DNA of 64,000 nucleotides from Furfurilactobacillus curtus (GCF_045862785.1 NZ_BQXO01000001.1:1-64000); one strand, 5' to 3'. Shown: positions 48,640 to 58,904, numbered from the stretch's first letter. Notes: generated by a model not told the origin, from the letters alone. Made by a program: numbers and translations.

Positions 48640-51153
48640 ATGGTAGTTCAACATAAAGACACGATTCCGGACAATATTGAAGTGCGTGGTGCCCGTGTGA
48701 ATAATTTGAAGAACGTTAGTGTTGATATTCCACTCAATGCTTTTGTCGCCATTACCGGCCGTTCTGGCTCAGGCAAGTCTTCGTTAGCAATGGGGGTTTT
48801 ATACGCAGAAGGCGCCAGACGATATTTGAATGCATTATCAACCTATACCCGGCGGCGGATTAGCCAAGTTAGTGCAGCTATGGTAGATTCCGTGCAATAT
48901 TTGCCCTCAGCTTTAGCATTACGGCAACGCCCACAGGTTCCCGGTGTGCGGTCGACCGTTGGTACAATGAGTGAAAGCCTTAACGTATTACGTTTGATGT
49001 TTTCCCGGCTTGGTTCGATGGTCTGTCCCAATGGACATCGAATGTCACCAACATTAGCTGTCGCGGAAAATGATGGTTGGGTAGATTGTCCCACATGTGG
49101 GATTCATTTTCGTGCTCGAGGTGCGGAAGATTTTGCATTTAATTCGGCAGGTGCGTGTCCAACGTGTGGCGGACTTGGCGAAGTTCGGCAAATCGCAGTC
49201 GATCGATTAATTGGGGATGAAACAAAAACGATTCGCCAAGGTGCAGTTAACGCTTGGCATTTACCAGGGCGCAACTTTATGCCCATTGTTGCGGAAGCAG
49301 TGGGGATTCGAATTGATGTTCCCTACAAGGATTTGACTGAACGTGAAAAGCAATTGGTGTTGCATGGGCAAAAGGCCACATACGCAATCAATATTCCCAG
49401 CCGCAGTGGAAAAATTTTCCATATGGACAACGCTGTCTACGAGAACGCGTATAATGCCGTCGCAGATTCACTAGCCACGACCAACAACGAACGGGCAATT
49501 CAACGGTTGAATCGGTTCTACGAGTTTGATACCTGTCCAACCTGTCAAGGGACACGCTTTAATCCTGTGCTTTTAGATCAATTAATGGTTGAGACTAATA
49601 TTGCGACAGCGAGTCAGATGGATTTGGATCAGTTGACGCACTTTGCTAATCAGATCGAAACATGGTTGCCAGAAGACATGCGGCACCTAGGGCATGACCT
49701 CGTCAAAGAATTTTTGAACAGTTTGGCGCCACTTAAGGACTTAGGTCTTAACTATTTGACCTTAGATCGGGCAGGAAACACATTATCTACTGGTGAATTA
49801 CAACGAATTCAGTTAGGACGAACCCTTCGTAGTGAAACAACGGGCGTTTTATATGTGCTCGATGAACCATCAGTCGGGCTACATCCAGCTAATGTAACGG
49901 GATTGATCGAGGTATTTCATCAATTAATTGCGCAAGGAAATTCACTGGTTGTCGTCGATCATGACACGCGAATTATTGGTGCAGCCGACTATGTCCTTGA
50001 AATTGGTCCGGGCGCTGGTCGCGCCGGTGGTCAGGTGATCAATCAGGGGACAGTTGCCCAAATTGAACACGATGAGAGCTCACTCATTGCACCATTTTTG
50101 AATGGCACGACCCCCATTCGACAACGGCAAGTGATTCCCGAAGCCCAATTGTTTAAGAAAGGCAATTTGACGGTAGCTGTTTCGCAGCGGTTTAATTTAA
50201 AGCATGTGGTTGCTCATTTCCCTAAAAATCGTTTATCCGTTGTTTCCGGAATGTCGGGTGCGGGAAAGACGACATTAGTATTAGATAGCCTAATACCAGC
50301 TATTCAAGCGCAAGTCGCGCATGATCCATTGCCCAAATATGTCAGTAAATTAGATCGAGCCAAGCTACGACACGTGATTAAAGTTGATTCTGTACCGGTT
50401 GGTAAGAATATTCGTTCGACAGTTGCGACATACACAAATATTTTGGATGTCGTTCGTAATTTATTTGCTAATACCAAAGAAGCTCAACGTCAGGAATGGT
50501 CGGCTAGTCACTTTTCATACAATTTAAATGATGGTGCTTGTCCACAATGTCATGGTACCGGCACGATTAGCATGGATGTGCAATTTTTGCCGGATATCGA
50601 AGAGGTTTGCCCAATCTGTCACGGGCAACGTTATAACCCAGAAACACTGGCGATTAAATGGCACGGCTTGAATGTGGCTGAGGTATTAGCCTTGTCCGTT
50701 GATGACGCGCGTGAAGTTTTTAAGGATGAGCCAAATATCGCTAAAACATTAAATGCTTTGCATGAAATGGGCCTAGGATATCTACAATTGGGCGAAAGCA
50801 CGCCAACATTGTCTGGTGGCGAGGCACAACGGCTGAAATTAGTTGCTAAAATGGGCCAGCGACAGACGGGGACGTTATATGTATTTGATGAACCATCTGT
50901 GGGACTGCACCCCTTGGATATCCGCCAGTTACTTGAGGTATTCGATCAATTAATTGCTGACGGCGCGACCGTGATTGTGATTGAACATGATTTGGACGTT
51001 ATCGCCAATGCAGACTATGTTATCGATATGGGACCAGCCGGCGGGAATCATGGCGGACAAGTGGTGGCTGCCGGGACGCCTGAAAAAATTGCGGCTACCG
51101 GTGCCAGCGTTACAGGAAAATACTTAAAAACTCATTTAAATAAGCAAGTTTAA
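48640..51153 (+). CDS. UvrA-like ABC ATPase (class II UvrA)
   Basis: 837 aa from the ATG at 48640 (AGGAGG upstream). Two ABC modules with Walker A GRSGSGKSS and GMSGAGKTT, signature TLSTGELQRIQLG-like (NTLSTGELQRIQLGRT) and TLSGGEAQRLKL, zinc modules CPTCGG and CPQCHG/CPICHG. About 100 residues shorter than canonical UvrA (about 940 aa), as in UvrA2-type paralogues that lack part of the UvrB-binding region and are linked to tolerance of DNA-binding drugs. Co-transcribed with tag. Confidence 0.9.
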   Translation: MVVQHKDTIPDNIEVRGARVNNLKNVSVDIPLNAFVAITGRSGSGKSSLAMGVLYAEGARRYLNALSTYTRRRISQVSAAMVDSVQYLPSALALRQRPQVPGVRSTVGTMSESLNVLRLMFSRLGSMVCPNGHRMSPTLAVAENDGWVDCPTCGIHFRARGAEDFAFNSAGACPTCGGLGEVRQIAVDRLIGDETKTIRQGAVNAWHLPGRNFMPIVAEAVGIRIDVPYKDLTEREKQLVLHGQKATYAINIPSRSGKIFHMDNAVYENAYNAVADSLATTNNERAIQRLNRFYEFDTCPTCQGTRFNPVLLDQLMVETNIATASQMDLDQLTHFANQIETWLPEDMRHLGHDLVKEFLNSLAPLKDLGLNYLTLDRAGNTLSTGELQRIQLGRTLRSETTGVLYVLDEPSVGLHPANVTGLIEVFHQLIAQGNSLVVVDHDTRIIGAADYVLEIGPGAGRAGGQVINQGTVAQIEHDESSLIAPFLNGTTPIRQRQVIPEAQLFKKGNLTVAVSQRFNLKHVVAHFPKNRLSVVSGMSGAGKTTLVLDSLIPAIQAQVAHDPLPKYVSKLDRAKLRHVIKVDSVPVGKNIRSTVATYTNILDVVRNLFANTKEAQRQEWSASHFSYNLNDGACPQCHGTGTISMDVQFLPDIEEVCPICHGQRYNPETLAIKWHGLNVAEVLALSVDDAREVFKDEPNIAKTLNALHEMGLGYLQLGESTPTLSGGEAQRLKLVAKMGQRQTGTLYVFDEPSVGLHPLDIRQLLEVFDQLIADGATVIVIEHDLDVIANADYVIDMGPAGGNHGGQVVAAGTPEKIAATGASVTGKYLKTHLNKQV

Positions 51154-51161
51154 GCCAAAAA

Positions 51162-51222
51162 GAACCAGAAATGGGGTATCAGTCAGCACATACATTGACT
51201 GATACTCCATTTTCTGGTTCCT
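51162..51222. terminator. Terminator between the convergent uvrA-like and membrane protein genes
   Basis: Long near-perfect stem (GAACCAGAAATGG...CCATTTTCTGGTTC with inner TATCAGTCA/TGACTGATA) around GCACATACAT. Works for both converging genes. Confidence 0.8.
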
Positions 51223-51266
51223 GGATTAATAACGGTCTTTAGCTTTAACCACCGATGCAATAGTTA

Positions 51267-52016
51267 TTAAGCAAACACAAGCAACAAATAAGCGATCAGT
51301 TCAAACAACAAGTAGGCAGACGCTCGATACTGTGACTTTAAGTTAGTGAAATTGATCATAAAAAAGTAGGTCAAAATCACCATGCCAATTGCTAAAACAC
51401 CTAAAAGACTGCGGCGCAAGGCAAGGATAATTAAAATTAAAAGACCACCGGTTAACAGTGCAGTTCGCGACTGTCGCGAACTAGCTGATTCAAAGATTGG
51501 CGCCGTGAAAAATAATTGACACCCCAGCAGCGGCAATAAATTCAGTAAAAAAGTCGGTGACAGATACCGATTTTGAAAGAAAAAAATTGCTGCACTGAGC
51601 GGAAAAGTGGTTAAAACGCCGTAAATAATTAGCCCCCACACATTTTGAAGATTCAACCAACGTTGTTCGACTACCAACCAGAAACCAGCTAACATCAGCA
51701 GCATGATAAGAATTTCGAAGTTTCCCCGAATAATTCCTGACCAAGCTAATAGCAAGCCAATCAAAATGGGGACGTGGGCCCACAATGAACGAAAATTAGC
51801 TTGAAACATTAAGAAACTCGTTAAACTCATGGTCAAGCTAAACGCCAATAAGAGGAGTTGATTAAGCTGAAAAGTTGCCCCTGTTATGCGCCCATAATGG
51901 ATTGGATAGCTCCACCAGATTATATTTTGTGCCAGCATAAAAATTCCTACCAGGGCCCATGGAATTTTCGTCAATGGAGCCACAAGGTGTCGATCAGCGC
52001 GTGTGTGTTCAGACAT
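51267..52016 (-). CDS. Polytopic membrane protein of unknown function
   Basis: 249 aa from the ATG at 52016 (GAGGAAA upstream); an open extension to 52187 has no SD and runs toward the metK leader. Seven to eight hydrophobic helices (ALVGIFMLAQNIIWWSYPIH, LLLLAFSLTMSLTSFLMFQA, LLGVLAIGMVILTYFFMINF). No recognised motif. Convergent with the uvrA-like gene and divergent from metK. Confidence 0.75.
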   Translation of the reverse strand: MSEHTRADRHLVAPLTKIPWALVGIFMLAQNIIWWSYPIHYGRITGATFQLNQLLLLAFSLTMSLTSFLMFQANFRSLWAHVPILIGLLLAWSGIIRGNFEILIMLLMLAGFWLVVEQRWLNLQNVWGLIIYGVLTTFPLSAAIFFFQNRYLSPTFLLNLLPLLGCQLFFTAPIFESASSRQSRTALLTGGLLILIILALRRSLLGVLAIGMVILTYFFMINFTNLKSQYRASAYLLFELIAYLLLVFA

Positions 52017-52205
52017 AAGGTTTCCTCTCAGTCCATGCAAGTTGTATAAACTCATGCTAATCAACTTTGCTGGGATGGTCAATGCAGATTCGGTATGTTT
52101 CAATGTTCTCCGCAGGTGCAATGAACCGGCCAAAAGGTTTAAATGGCACTCACAATGTTTTGTAAAATACGGTGTGCGTGTTACCATATTAAAGTTATGA
52201 GTTTC

Positions 52206-52278
52206 GTTCCCGATAGGATAAGTACAGTAATAACGTACTTAGAGGCCTTGTAACCGGAAATTATCAGATGGGGGAAAA
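52206..52278 (+). ncRNA. SMK-box (SAM-III) riboswitch of metK
   Basis: Matches the SMK box of Lactobacillales metK leaders: GTTCCCGATAGGATAAG, a variable stem-loop (AAGTAC/GTACTT), then AGAGGCCTTGTAACCGG and the SD GGGGGAAA (52270-52277). GTTCCC pairs with GGGGAA and hides the SD when SAM is bound, giving translational feedback on SAM synthesis. Confidence 0.92.
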
Positions 52279-52282
52279 TTTA

Positions 52283-53482
52283 ATGCAAGAACGTCATTTA
52301 TTTACATCCGAATCAGTTTCGGAGGGGCATCCTGACAAAATTGCGGACCAGATTAGTGATGCGATTTTGGACGCTATTTTAGCACAGGATCCACAAGCAC
52401 GAGTTGCGTGTGAAACGTCTGTTACCACTGGTTTAGTGTTGGTCTTTGGTGAAATTTCAACAACCGCTTATGTCGATATTCAAAGAACGGTTCGCGACAC
52501 GATTAAAGGGATTGGCTATACCGATGGTCGATTGGGGTTTGATGGAGATACCTGCGCAGTTTTGGTGGCCATTGATGAACAGTCGCCAGATATTGCGCAG
52601 GGTGTTGACGATGCTTTGGAACGGCGTGATGGTCAAGCTGACCCGTTGGATCAAATTGGGGCTGGTGACCAGGGGATGATGTTTGGCTTTGCCATTGACG
52701 AGACACCTGAACTAATGCCACTCCCAATCGCGTTGAGTCACGCATTGATGCGTAGAATTGCGCAACTACGTAAAAATGGTACTGTCAGTTATTTGCGTCC
52801 TGACGCCAAGGCCCAAGTGACTGTAGAATACGATGACGCTGGGCAGCCGACTCGTGTTGACACCGTCGTTTTATCTACTCAGCATGACCCGGATGTTTCA
52901 TTAGATCAAATTCGTCAGGATGTGATCGAACAGGTGATTCGCCCCGTTATTCCTGCTCACTTGTTAGATGACCAGACGAAATATTTAATTAATCCAACCG
53001 GTCGTTTTGTTATTGGTGGGCCGCAAGGAGATGCAGGCTTGACCGGACGTAAGGTCATTGTCGATACCTATGGCGGTTTTGCTCGTCATGGAGGAGGTGC
53101 CTTTTCTGGTAAGGATGCGACAAAAGTTGATCGCTCGGCTTCATATGCAGCTCGATACATCGCAAAGAATATTGTAGCGGCCGGACTGGCCCACAAAGTT
53201 GAGGTTCAATTAGCCTATGCGATTGGGGTAGCTCAACCGGTCTCAATCTCAGTCAATACGTTTGATACCGGATCAGTTTCTGAAGAAGCTTTGACGACGG
53301 CAATTCGCCAGATCTTTGATTTACGGCCAGCCGGAATCATCAAAATGCTTGATTTACAACGACCAATTTACAAGCAAACAGCAGCTTACGGGCACTTTGG
53401 TCGTCCAGATTTGGATTTACCCTGGGAAAAGACCGATAAGGTAGCCGCATTAAAAGACGCGGTGGCTGTCGCAACTGAATAA
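52283..53482 (+). CDS. metK: S-adenosylmethionine synthetase
   Basis: 399 aa from the ATG at 52283, fixed by the riboswitch SD; an in-frame ATG at 52268 lies inside the SMK box and is rejected. MetK motifs: SVSEGHPDKIADQISDAILD, GAGDQGMMFG (the GAGDQG hexapeptide), GGPQGDAGLTGRK, GGGAFSGKDATKVDRS. Makes SAM from methionine and ATP. Full length. A terminator follows at 53511-53545. Confidence 0.97.
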   Translation: MQERHLFTSESVSEGHPDKIADQISDAILDAILAQDPQARVACETSVTTGLVLVFGEISTTAYVDIQRTVRDTIKGIGYTDGRLGFDGDTCAVLVAIDEQSPDIAQGVDDALERRDGQADPLDQIGAGDQGMMFGFAIDETPELMPLPIALSHALMRRIAQLRKNGTVSYLRPDAKAQVTVEYDDAGQPTRVDTVVLSTQHDPDVSLDQIRQDVIEQVIRPVIPAHLLDDQTKYLINPTGRFVIGGPQGDAGLTGRKVIVDTYGGFARHGGGAFSGKDATKVDRSASYAARYIAKNIVAAGLAHKVEVQLAYAIGVAQPVSISVNTFDTGSVSEEALTTAIRQIFDLRPAGIIKMLDLQRPIYKQTAAYGHFGRPDLDLPWEKTDKVAALKDAVAVATE

Positions 53483-53510
53483 ACAAAAGTTTTTATTTAA
53501 GTGATTGTTT

Positions 53511-53547
53511 CATCCCCGTAGCGTTATGCAGCCGGGGATGTTTTTTA
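53511..53547 (+). terminator. metK terminator
   Basis: Stem CATCCCCG/CGGGGATG with an 18-nt loop region and TTTTTT. Confidence 0.85.
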
Positions 53548-53644
53548 TGGCATAATATTTGTGGTTTACTGATTTATGATTTGAACTGCTGATGCGATGT
53601 TTTGACATTGTAATCATGATTTTAAGGAAAGTTAGGATAAGTGA

Positions 53645-55117
53645 ATGTCGAAGAAACGGACGACTAATGTCACGTTGGTAACGGTAGCCTTGTTTGTAGC
53701 CACCTTTATGTCAGCTGTGGAAGGAACGATTGTGTCGACAGCGATGCCGACGATTGTTGGAGATCTGCACGGCGTCACCTTGATGAATTGGGTTTTCTCC
53801 ATCTACTTGTTAACCAATTCATTAGCAACCCCGATTTATGGCAAACTTTCGGATCGAATTGGTCGAAAGCCAGTCTTTTTATTTGGTTTGGTAGTATTTG
53901 TGTTTGGTTCAATGATGAGCGGCTTGTCGAATTCAATGGGCACCTTAATTCTTTGGCGAGCAGTACAAGGGATTGGAGCAGGCACGATTATGCCAGTCTC
54001 CTTTACCATCATTGCGGATATTTATCCCTTCGAAAAAAGAGCACAAGTGATGGGACTAAATGGATCGGCTTGGGGTGTGGCGTCGGTAGTGGCCCCGTTA
54101 CTTGGTGGTTTTATCGTTGATCAATTAAGCTGGCATTGGGTATTCTTCATTAATATTCCCATCGGTTTAGTCACCATCTTGATGATCATGATTTTTTTAC
54201 ACGAACCCAAGCAACAGCCGGCAGACGCACCCCTTGATGTGCTTGGCAGTCTCTGGTTATCCGTGGCGTTGTTGGGTTTGATGATCGGCTTTCAAATGAG
54301 CGGTGATGGGACTGACAATGTTTGGCTAATTGTTGGTGTCTTCATGATGGCGATCGTGGCCCTGGGACTATTTATTTGGCAAGAGCAGCGGGCAGCGGAT
54401 CCGATTATTGATTTACAACTGTTTAATGAACGGACTTTTGTCGTTCAAAATGCAGTGGCGGCGTTGATTTCCGGTTTCTTAATTTGTTTTAACGTCTATA
54501 TTCCGACGTGGACGCAAGGCCTACTGGGTTTACGTGCCGCAGAAGCAGGTTTTGCCGTGACACCTAGTTCCGTGATGTGGATCGTGGGATCTTTTATTAC
54601 GGGGCGCGTCATTACAAGGTTAACACCACAGCGCATTGTAGGCATTAGCATTGGCATTGTTTTAATCGGTGCCATTGCGTTGGTTCTTTTACCTTCCCAA
54701 ACCGCTTTTTGGGTCTTTTTGGTGGTCTCTGCTGAATTAGGGGTTGGTTTTGGAATTAGTATTACGACGACAACGGTAACGAGCCAACATTTAGTCGATC
54801 CAGTTAATATCGGGATGGCGACCTCGTTTAATACGCTGGCACGAAGTCTGTCTCAGACAGTAATGCTCGCTATTTATGGAATTGTGATGAATGCCAGCTT
54901 GGCTCACGGCGTGGCCACCCACCCGGGAGTCAAGCTCAGTCAATTGAACGCGCTGATTAATCCGGAAACGGCTCAGCAATTACCAGCAAAAATTTTACCA
55001 ACACTACGATCAATTATGGGTAGTGGTGTGCGTCACGTCTTCATCGTTGCGTTGATATTAGTGATCCTAGCTGGGGTTTTGAATCTGCTGGATCGTCCGC
55101 AACACGTGGAATCCTGA
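53645..55117 (+). CDS. DHA2-family drug efflux MFS transporter (14-TMS)
   Basis: 490 aa. Motif A-type GKLSDRIGRKPVFLFG, motif C-like GLNGSAWGVASVVAPLLGGF, N-terminal ATFMSAVEGTIVSTAMPTIV typical of EmrB/QacA drug:H+ antiporters. About 14 hydrophobic segments. SD AGTTAGGA. A monocistronic unit between the metK terminator and the bidirectional terminator at 55180. The substrate cannot be deduced. Confidence 0.92.
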   Translation: MSKKRTTNVTLVTVALFVATFMSAVEGTIVSTAMPTIVGDLHGVTLMNWVFSIYLLTNSLATPIYGKLSDRIGRKPVFLFGLVVFVFGSMMSGLSNSMGTLILWRAVQGIGAGTIMPVSFTIIADIYPFEKRAQVMGLNGSAWGVASVVAPLLGGFIVDQLSWHWVFFINIPIGLVTILMIMIFLHEPKQQPADAPLDVLGSLWLSVALLGLMIGFQMSGDGTDNVWLIVGVFMMAIVALGLFIWQEQRAADPIIDLQLFNERTFVVQNAVAALISGFLICFNVYIPTWTQGLLGLRAAEAGFAVTPSSVMWIVGSFITGRVITRLTPQRIVGISIGIVLIGAIALVLLPSQTAFWVFLVVSAELGVGFGISITTTTVTSQHLVDPVNIGMATSFNTLARSLSQTVMLAIYGIVMNASLAHGVATHPGVKLSQLNALINPETAQQLPAKILPTLRSIMGSGVRHVFIVALILVILAGVLNLLDRPQHVES

Positions 55118-55179
55118 TTTGGCCGTTTAAACGTTAAGATATTAAGTGATTGTTTGAAGATTGGGCCATTCTGGGCCTA

Positions 55180-55213
55180 AAAATAAAGCCTCCCAAATTT
55201 GGGAGGCTTTATC
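55180..55213. terminator. Bidirectional terminator between MFS and PAP2 genes
   Basis: Perfect stem AAAGCCTCCCAAA/TTTGGGAGGCTTT with A-run and T-run flanks; serves both converging genes. Confidence 0.9.
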
Positions 55214-55229
55214 AGTTTATCCAGTTCAT

Positions 55230-55877
55230 TTAGTTAAGTCGAATCGCCGATACACTGCGCGGGCCAAAGAATAGATAGCGAGAGATAAGGAGTTCAGCTA
55301 GCGCGAGACTGGCGCCAGCAACCACATCACTTGGAAAATGAACACCCAGATAAACGCGGCTTAAACAAATCGTGATGATCAGTAAGGTTAACAACGCATT
55401 AAAGACGGCCCGTAGCGCAAAACGATCAACGTATAAGTTACATAAGATGATGAGGGACCCATACATCAAAGTGACATTCATGGCGTGACCACTGGGGAAA
55501 CTAAAGCCGCCGGCCGCAACTAAATGCAAAATAAGTGGCCGTGGTCGGGCAACAAGGTGTTTGATGAGCGTGTTCACCACTAATGCCAAGACGCCCACGT
55601 TAATTGCGAAGAAGAGGGCCCCTTGCAGTTTTTGTCGCCACCACAGACCTAGTGAGAAGATGATCATCACCACCAATGTAAACTTAACATTACCTAACCG
55701 AGTGATGTTACGGAAAAACCAGGTTCGCTCAGGCGTGACAGGTTGGCGAATTAAGTGAGTCAATGTTTGGTCGAATGTGAGTAGCAGTGGTGCTCGTAGC
55801 AGAACTCCGGTTAGCAAAATGAAAAAGAGTAGCAAACCGAGACTAACGATCAACCAGCGGAATCTTTGCCAGCGCAC
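55230..55877 (-). CDS. PAP2-family membrane phosphatase
   Basis: 215 aa, six hydrophobic helices. Complete PAP2 signature: KHLVARPRP (KxxxxxxRP), FPSGHAM (PSGH) and SRVYLGVHFPSDVVAG (SRxxxxxHxxxD). Active-site residues face the outside; substrates are lipid phosphates such as undecaprenyl diphosphate or phosphatidate. Convergent with the MFS gene. Without other context I cannot tell BcrC-like from PgpB-like function. Confidence 0.92.
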   Translation of the reverse strand: MRWQRFRWLIVSLGLLLFFILLTGVLLRAPLLLTFDQTLTHLIRQPVTPERTWFFRNITRLGNVKFTLVVMIIFSLGLWWRQKLQGALFFAINVGVLALVVNTLIKHLVARPRPLILHLVAAGGFSFPSGHAMNVTLMYGSLIILCNLYVDRFALRAVFNALLTLLIITICLSRVYLGVHFPSDVVAGASLALAELLISRYLFFGPRSVSAIRLN

Positions 55878-56134
55878 TGAGGTTATTTGATTAATAGAGA
55901 ATCACCACCGATTAATTGAAGTGAGTGTTGTTCATTATAACATGGTTCACGCCTTGAGATTGATTGAAAAGTTCAGGTTGGCTGACTGTGAACGACATTG
56001 TGACCATTTGATCTAAAGCTAAATTAACACTAGTACAAGATGGTAAACTCACTAAAGTCGCCGCCTTACTTCGAGCAAAACGCGCTTGTTTTTCCTAGTT
56101 TGAACTGCTATGCTAAGACCATTCTTTTAAACAG

Positions 56135-56384
56135 TTAACGGGTGCGGATTAGTAAATGATGGCTTTAATAAAGCGAGCTGACGGATGGTGCAAGTCAGTT
56201 TAGGGCCAATGTTGAACTCACCGCTAAAGCCAAAAATGCTGAAGCTAGGTTATAGGCGTTTTCGCAGGTCGGCGTTATCGACTTTGAGGGTTGTCAGGGA
56301 GCGTAAGCCTGATAAAAGATAGGTGGTACCGCGGAAAATTCCGTCCTATCAACTGCTTGAAGGCAGTTGATAGGACTTTTTTTT
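56135..56384 (+). promoter_or_regulatory. T-box riboswitch (leucine type) of leuS
   Basis: The conserved T-box AGGTGGTACCGCGG (56320-56333) binds the tRNA 3' end. An upstream stem I region (about 56135-56240) has a candidate specifier CTC (Leu, 56217-56219) in GAACTCACC. It ends in a strong terminator stem (GTCCTATCAACTGC and its complement, 56343-56376) with T8. Uncharged tRNA-Leu should favour antitermination and leuS expression. Confidence 0.92.
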
Positions 56385-56480
56385 GTGTCGAGCAATCTTG
56401 TCTTTAGTCGGCGGACATCGAATTCCACTGCCAGTTCACGGTTTTTGGGCAACGTTAACGAACTGTATAAGGAGGCTACT

Positions 56481-58904
56481 ATGCCATACGATCATCGTAG
56501 TATTGAAAAAAAGTGGCAGAAATATTGGGAAACAAACCATACGTTTAAGGCTAAAGATGGTGTAGATCAGCCTAAATATTATGCATTGGATATGTTTCCT
56601 TATCCTTCGGGGCAAGGATTACACGTTGGTCATCCAGAAGGGTATACCGCAACTGACGCAATGAGCCGACTTAAGCGGATGCAAGGCTTCAATGTGTTAC
56701 ACCCGATGGGATGGGATGCGTTTGGGTTACCAGCTGAGCAATACGCGTTAAAAACCGGCCACAATCCGAAAAGTTTTACTGATCAGAATATTGATGTTTT
56801 TCGCAAGCAGGTCAAGTCGCTTGGTTTTTCGTATGACTGGGATCGCGAGATCAATACGACTGATCCGGAGTATTATCGTTGGACACAATGGATTTTTGAG
56901 CAGCTTTACAAACGCGGCTTAGCTTATGAAGATGAGATTATGGTGAACTGGGCGCCTGATTTTATGGGTGGAACTGTCGTCGCCAATGAAGAAGTCATCG
57001 ATGGTAAAACGGAGCGTGGTGGTTATCCCGTCTATCGGGTCCCTATGCGGCAATGGGTTTTGAAAATTACAGCGTATGCGGATCGTTTGCTAGACGATTT
57101 AGATGATTTGGATTGGCCCGAAAGTATCAAAGAACAACAACGTCATTGGATTGGTCGCTCAGAAGGTGCTAGTGTGTTTTTCGAGATCGCTGATCAAACC
57201 GATGCAACGAAAATCGAAGTCTTTACGACTCGGCCGGACACCCTATTTGGTGCGTCATATCTTGTTTTAGCGCCTGAGCATGACTTGGTTGACCAAATCA
57301 CTACAGCTGGTCAGCAGGCCGCGGTCAGTGAGTATCGCCAACAGATCGCCTCCAAATCGGATTTGGAACGGACGGATTTGAATAAAGATAAAACGGGCGT
57401 CTTCACCGGTGCTTATGGCATTAACCCGATTAATGGCGAACGATTGCCGATCTGGATTGCTGATTACGTGCTATCTTCTTACGGGACTGGTGCGATTATG
57501 GCCGTGCCAGCTCATGACACACGTGATTTTGATTTCGCTAAAAAATTTGCCTTGCCAATTAAACCAGTTATCGAAGGTGGCGATGTGACGAAGGCAGCTT
57601 ACACTGGCAATGGGATTCACATAAATTCAGGCTTTTTAGATGGCTTAGATAAACAAACTGCCATTGGTGCGGCGGTTGATTGGTTGACGGAACATCAGGC
57701 AGGCGGTAAGAAGATTAATTACCGTTTGCGGGACTGGATTTTCAGCCGCCAACGATACTGGGGCGAACCGATTCCAGTGATTCATTGGGATGACGGGGAA
57801 ACTACCCTAGTGCCGGAAGATGAATTACCATTAACGTTGCCAGATACAGACCAACTTGAACCATCGGGGACTGGTGAAAGTCCGCTAGCAAACATTGAAG
57901 ATTGGGTCAATGTGACGGATAAAAATGGTCGCCATGGTAAACGGGATACGAATACGATGCCACAATGGGCTGGCTCGTCATGGTATTTCTTACGCTATAT
58001 CGATCCGCACAATCAACATGCGCTTGCCGATCCGGAGAAACTAAAGTATTGGCTTCCAGTTGACCTTTACATTGGTGGTGCTGAACACGCAGTTTTACAT
58101 TTGCTGTATGCACGTTTTTGGCACAAGGTGTTATATGATTTGGGCGTGGTACCGACCAAAGAGCCATTCCAGAAGTTAGTCAATCAAGGGATGATTCTCG
58201 GAAATAACCATGAGAAGATGTCTAAATCAAAAGGTAATGTGATCAACCCAGATGATATTGTAGACAAATATGGGGCTGATACGTTGCGGCTGTATGAAAT
58301 GTTTATGGGGCCGTTGGAAGAATCTAAACCATGGAGTGAAGATGGCATCAATGGTGCCTACAAGTGGTTACAACGGGTATGGCGACTGATGATTGATGAT
58401 AACAATCATCTGCGTGATCGGGTCACGACAATTAACGATGGCCAACTCGATAAGGTTTATCATGAAACGGTCAAAAAAGTGACCGAGGATTATGAACGCA
58501 TGCACTTCAACACCGCCATCTCACAAATGATGGTCTTTGTGAACGAAGCGCATAAAGTGGATGATTTACCTGTACCTTACATGGAAGGCTTAATTAAATT
58601 GTTAGCACCATTAGTACCGCACCTTGCTGAAGAGCTGTGGCATTACTTCAATGAATCAGAAACCATCGCTTATCAGCCGTGGCCAACGTATGATCCAGCA
58701 AAATTAGTGGAACGAACGGTGGAAATCGTGCTTCAAGTGAATGGTAAAGTGAAGAGCCACGTGACGGTGGTCAAAGACATCAGTCGCGAAGAATTAAGTG
58801 AGTTGGCTTTAGCCGATGAACATATGCAGAAGGCACTGGCTGGTAAAACTGTTCGCAAAACGATTGTTGTGCCAGGCAAAATTGTCAATGTGGTCGCTAA
58901 TTAA
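56481..58904 (+). CDS. leuS: Leucyl-tRNA synthetase
   Basis: 807 aa from the ATG at 56481 (AAGGAGGCT upstream); the open frame back to 56367 is leader sequence. HIGH-type motif PYPSGQGLHVGHPEGYTA near residue 40, KMSKSKGN near 575, CP1 editing domain between (TTRPDTLFGASYLVLAPEHD). Charges tRNA-Leu, including the prophage-target tRNA at 1199. Length is standard for bacterial LeuS. Confidence 0.97.
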   Translation: MPYDHRSIEKKWQKYWETNHTFKAKDGVDQPKYYALDMFPYPSGQGLHVGHPEGYTATDAMSRLKRMQGFNVLHPMGWDAFGLPAEQYALKTGHNPKSFTDQNIDVFRKQVKSLGFSYDWDREINTTDPEYYRWTQWIFEQLYKRGLAYEDEIMVNWAPDFMGGTVVANEEVIDGKTERGGYPVYRVPMRQWVLKITAYADRLLDDLDDLDWPESIKEQQRHWIGRSEGASVFFEIADQTDATKIEVFTTRPDTLFGASYLVLAPEHDLVDQITTAGQQAAVSEYRQQIASKSDLERTDLNKDKTGVFTGAYGINPINGERLPIWIADYVLSSYGTGAIMAVPAHDTRDFDFAKKFALPIKPVIEGGDVTKAAYTGNGIHINSGFLDGLDKQTAIGAAVDWLTEHQAGGKKINYRLRDWIFSRQRYWGEPIPVIHWDDGETTLVPEDELPLTLPDTDQLEPSGTGESPLANIEDWVNVTDKNGRHGKRDTNTMPQWAGSSWYFLRYIDPHNQHALADPEKLKYWLPVDLYIGGAEHAVLHLLYARFWHKVLYDLGVVPTKEPFQKLVNQGMILGNNHEKMSKSKGNVINPDDIVDKYGADTLRLYEMFMGPLEESKPWSEDGINGAYKWLQRVWRLMIDDNNHLRDRVTTINDGQLDKVYHETVKKVTEDYERMHFNTAISQMMVFVNEAHKVDDLPVPYMEGLIKLLAPLVPHLAEELWHYFNESETIAYQPWPTYDPAKLVERTVEIVLQVNGKVKSHVTVVKDISREELSELALADEHMQKALAGKTVRKTIVVPGKIVNVVAN

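Noticed and set aside
56367..56480. 38-codon N-terminal extension of leuS
   Set aside because: It starts inside the T-box terminator arm; the SD AAGGAGG and family alignment fix the start at 56481.
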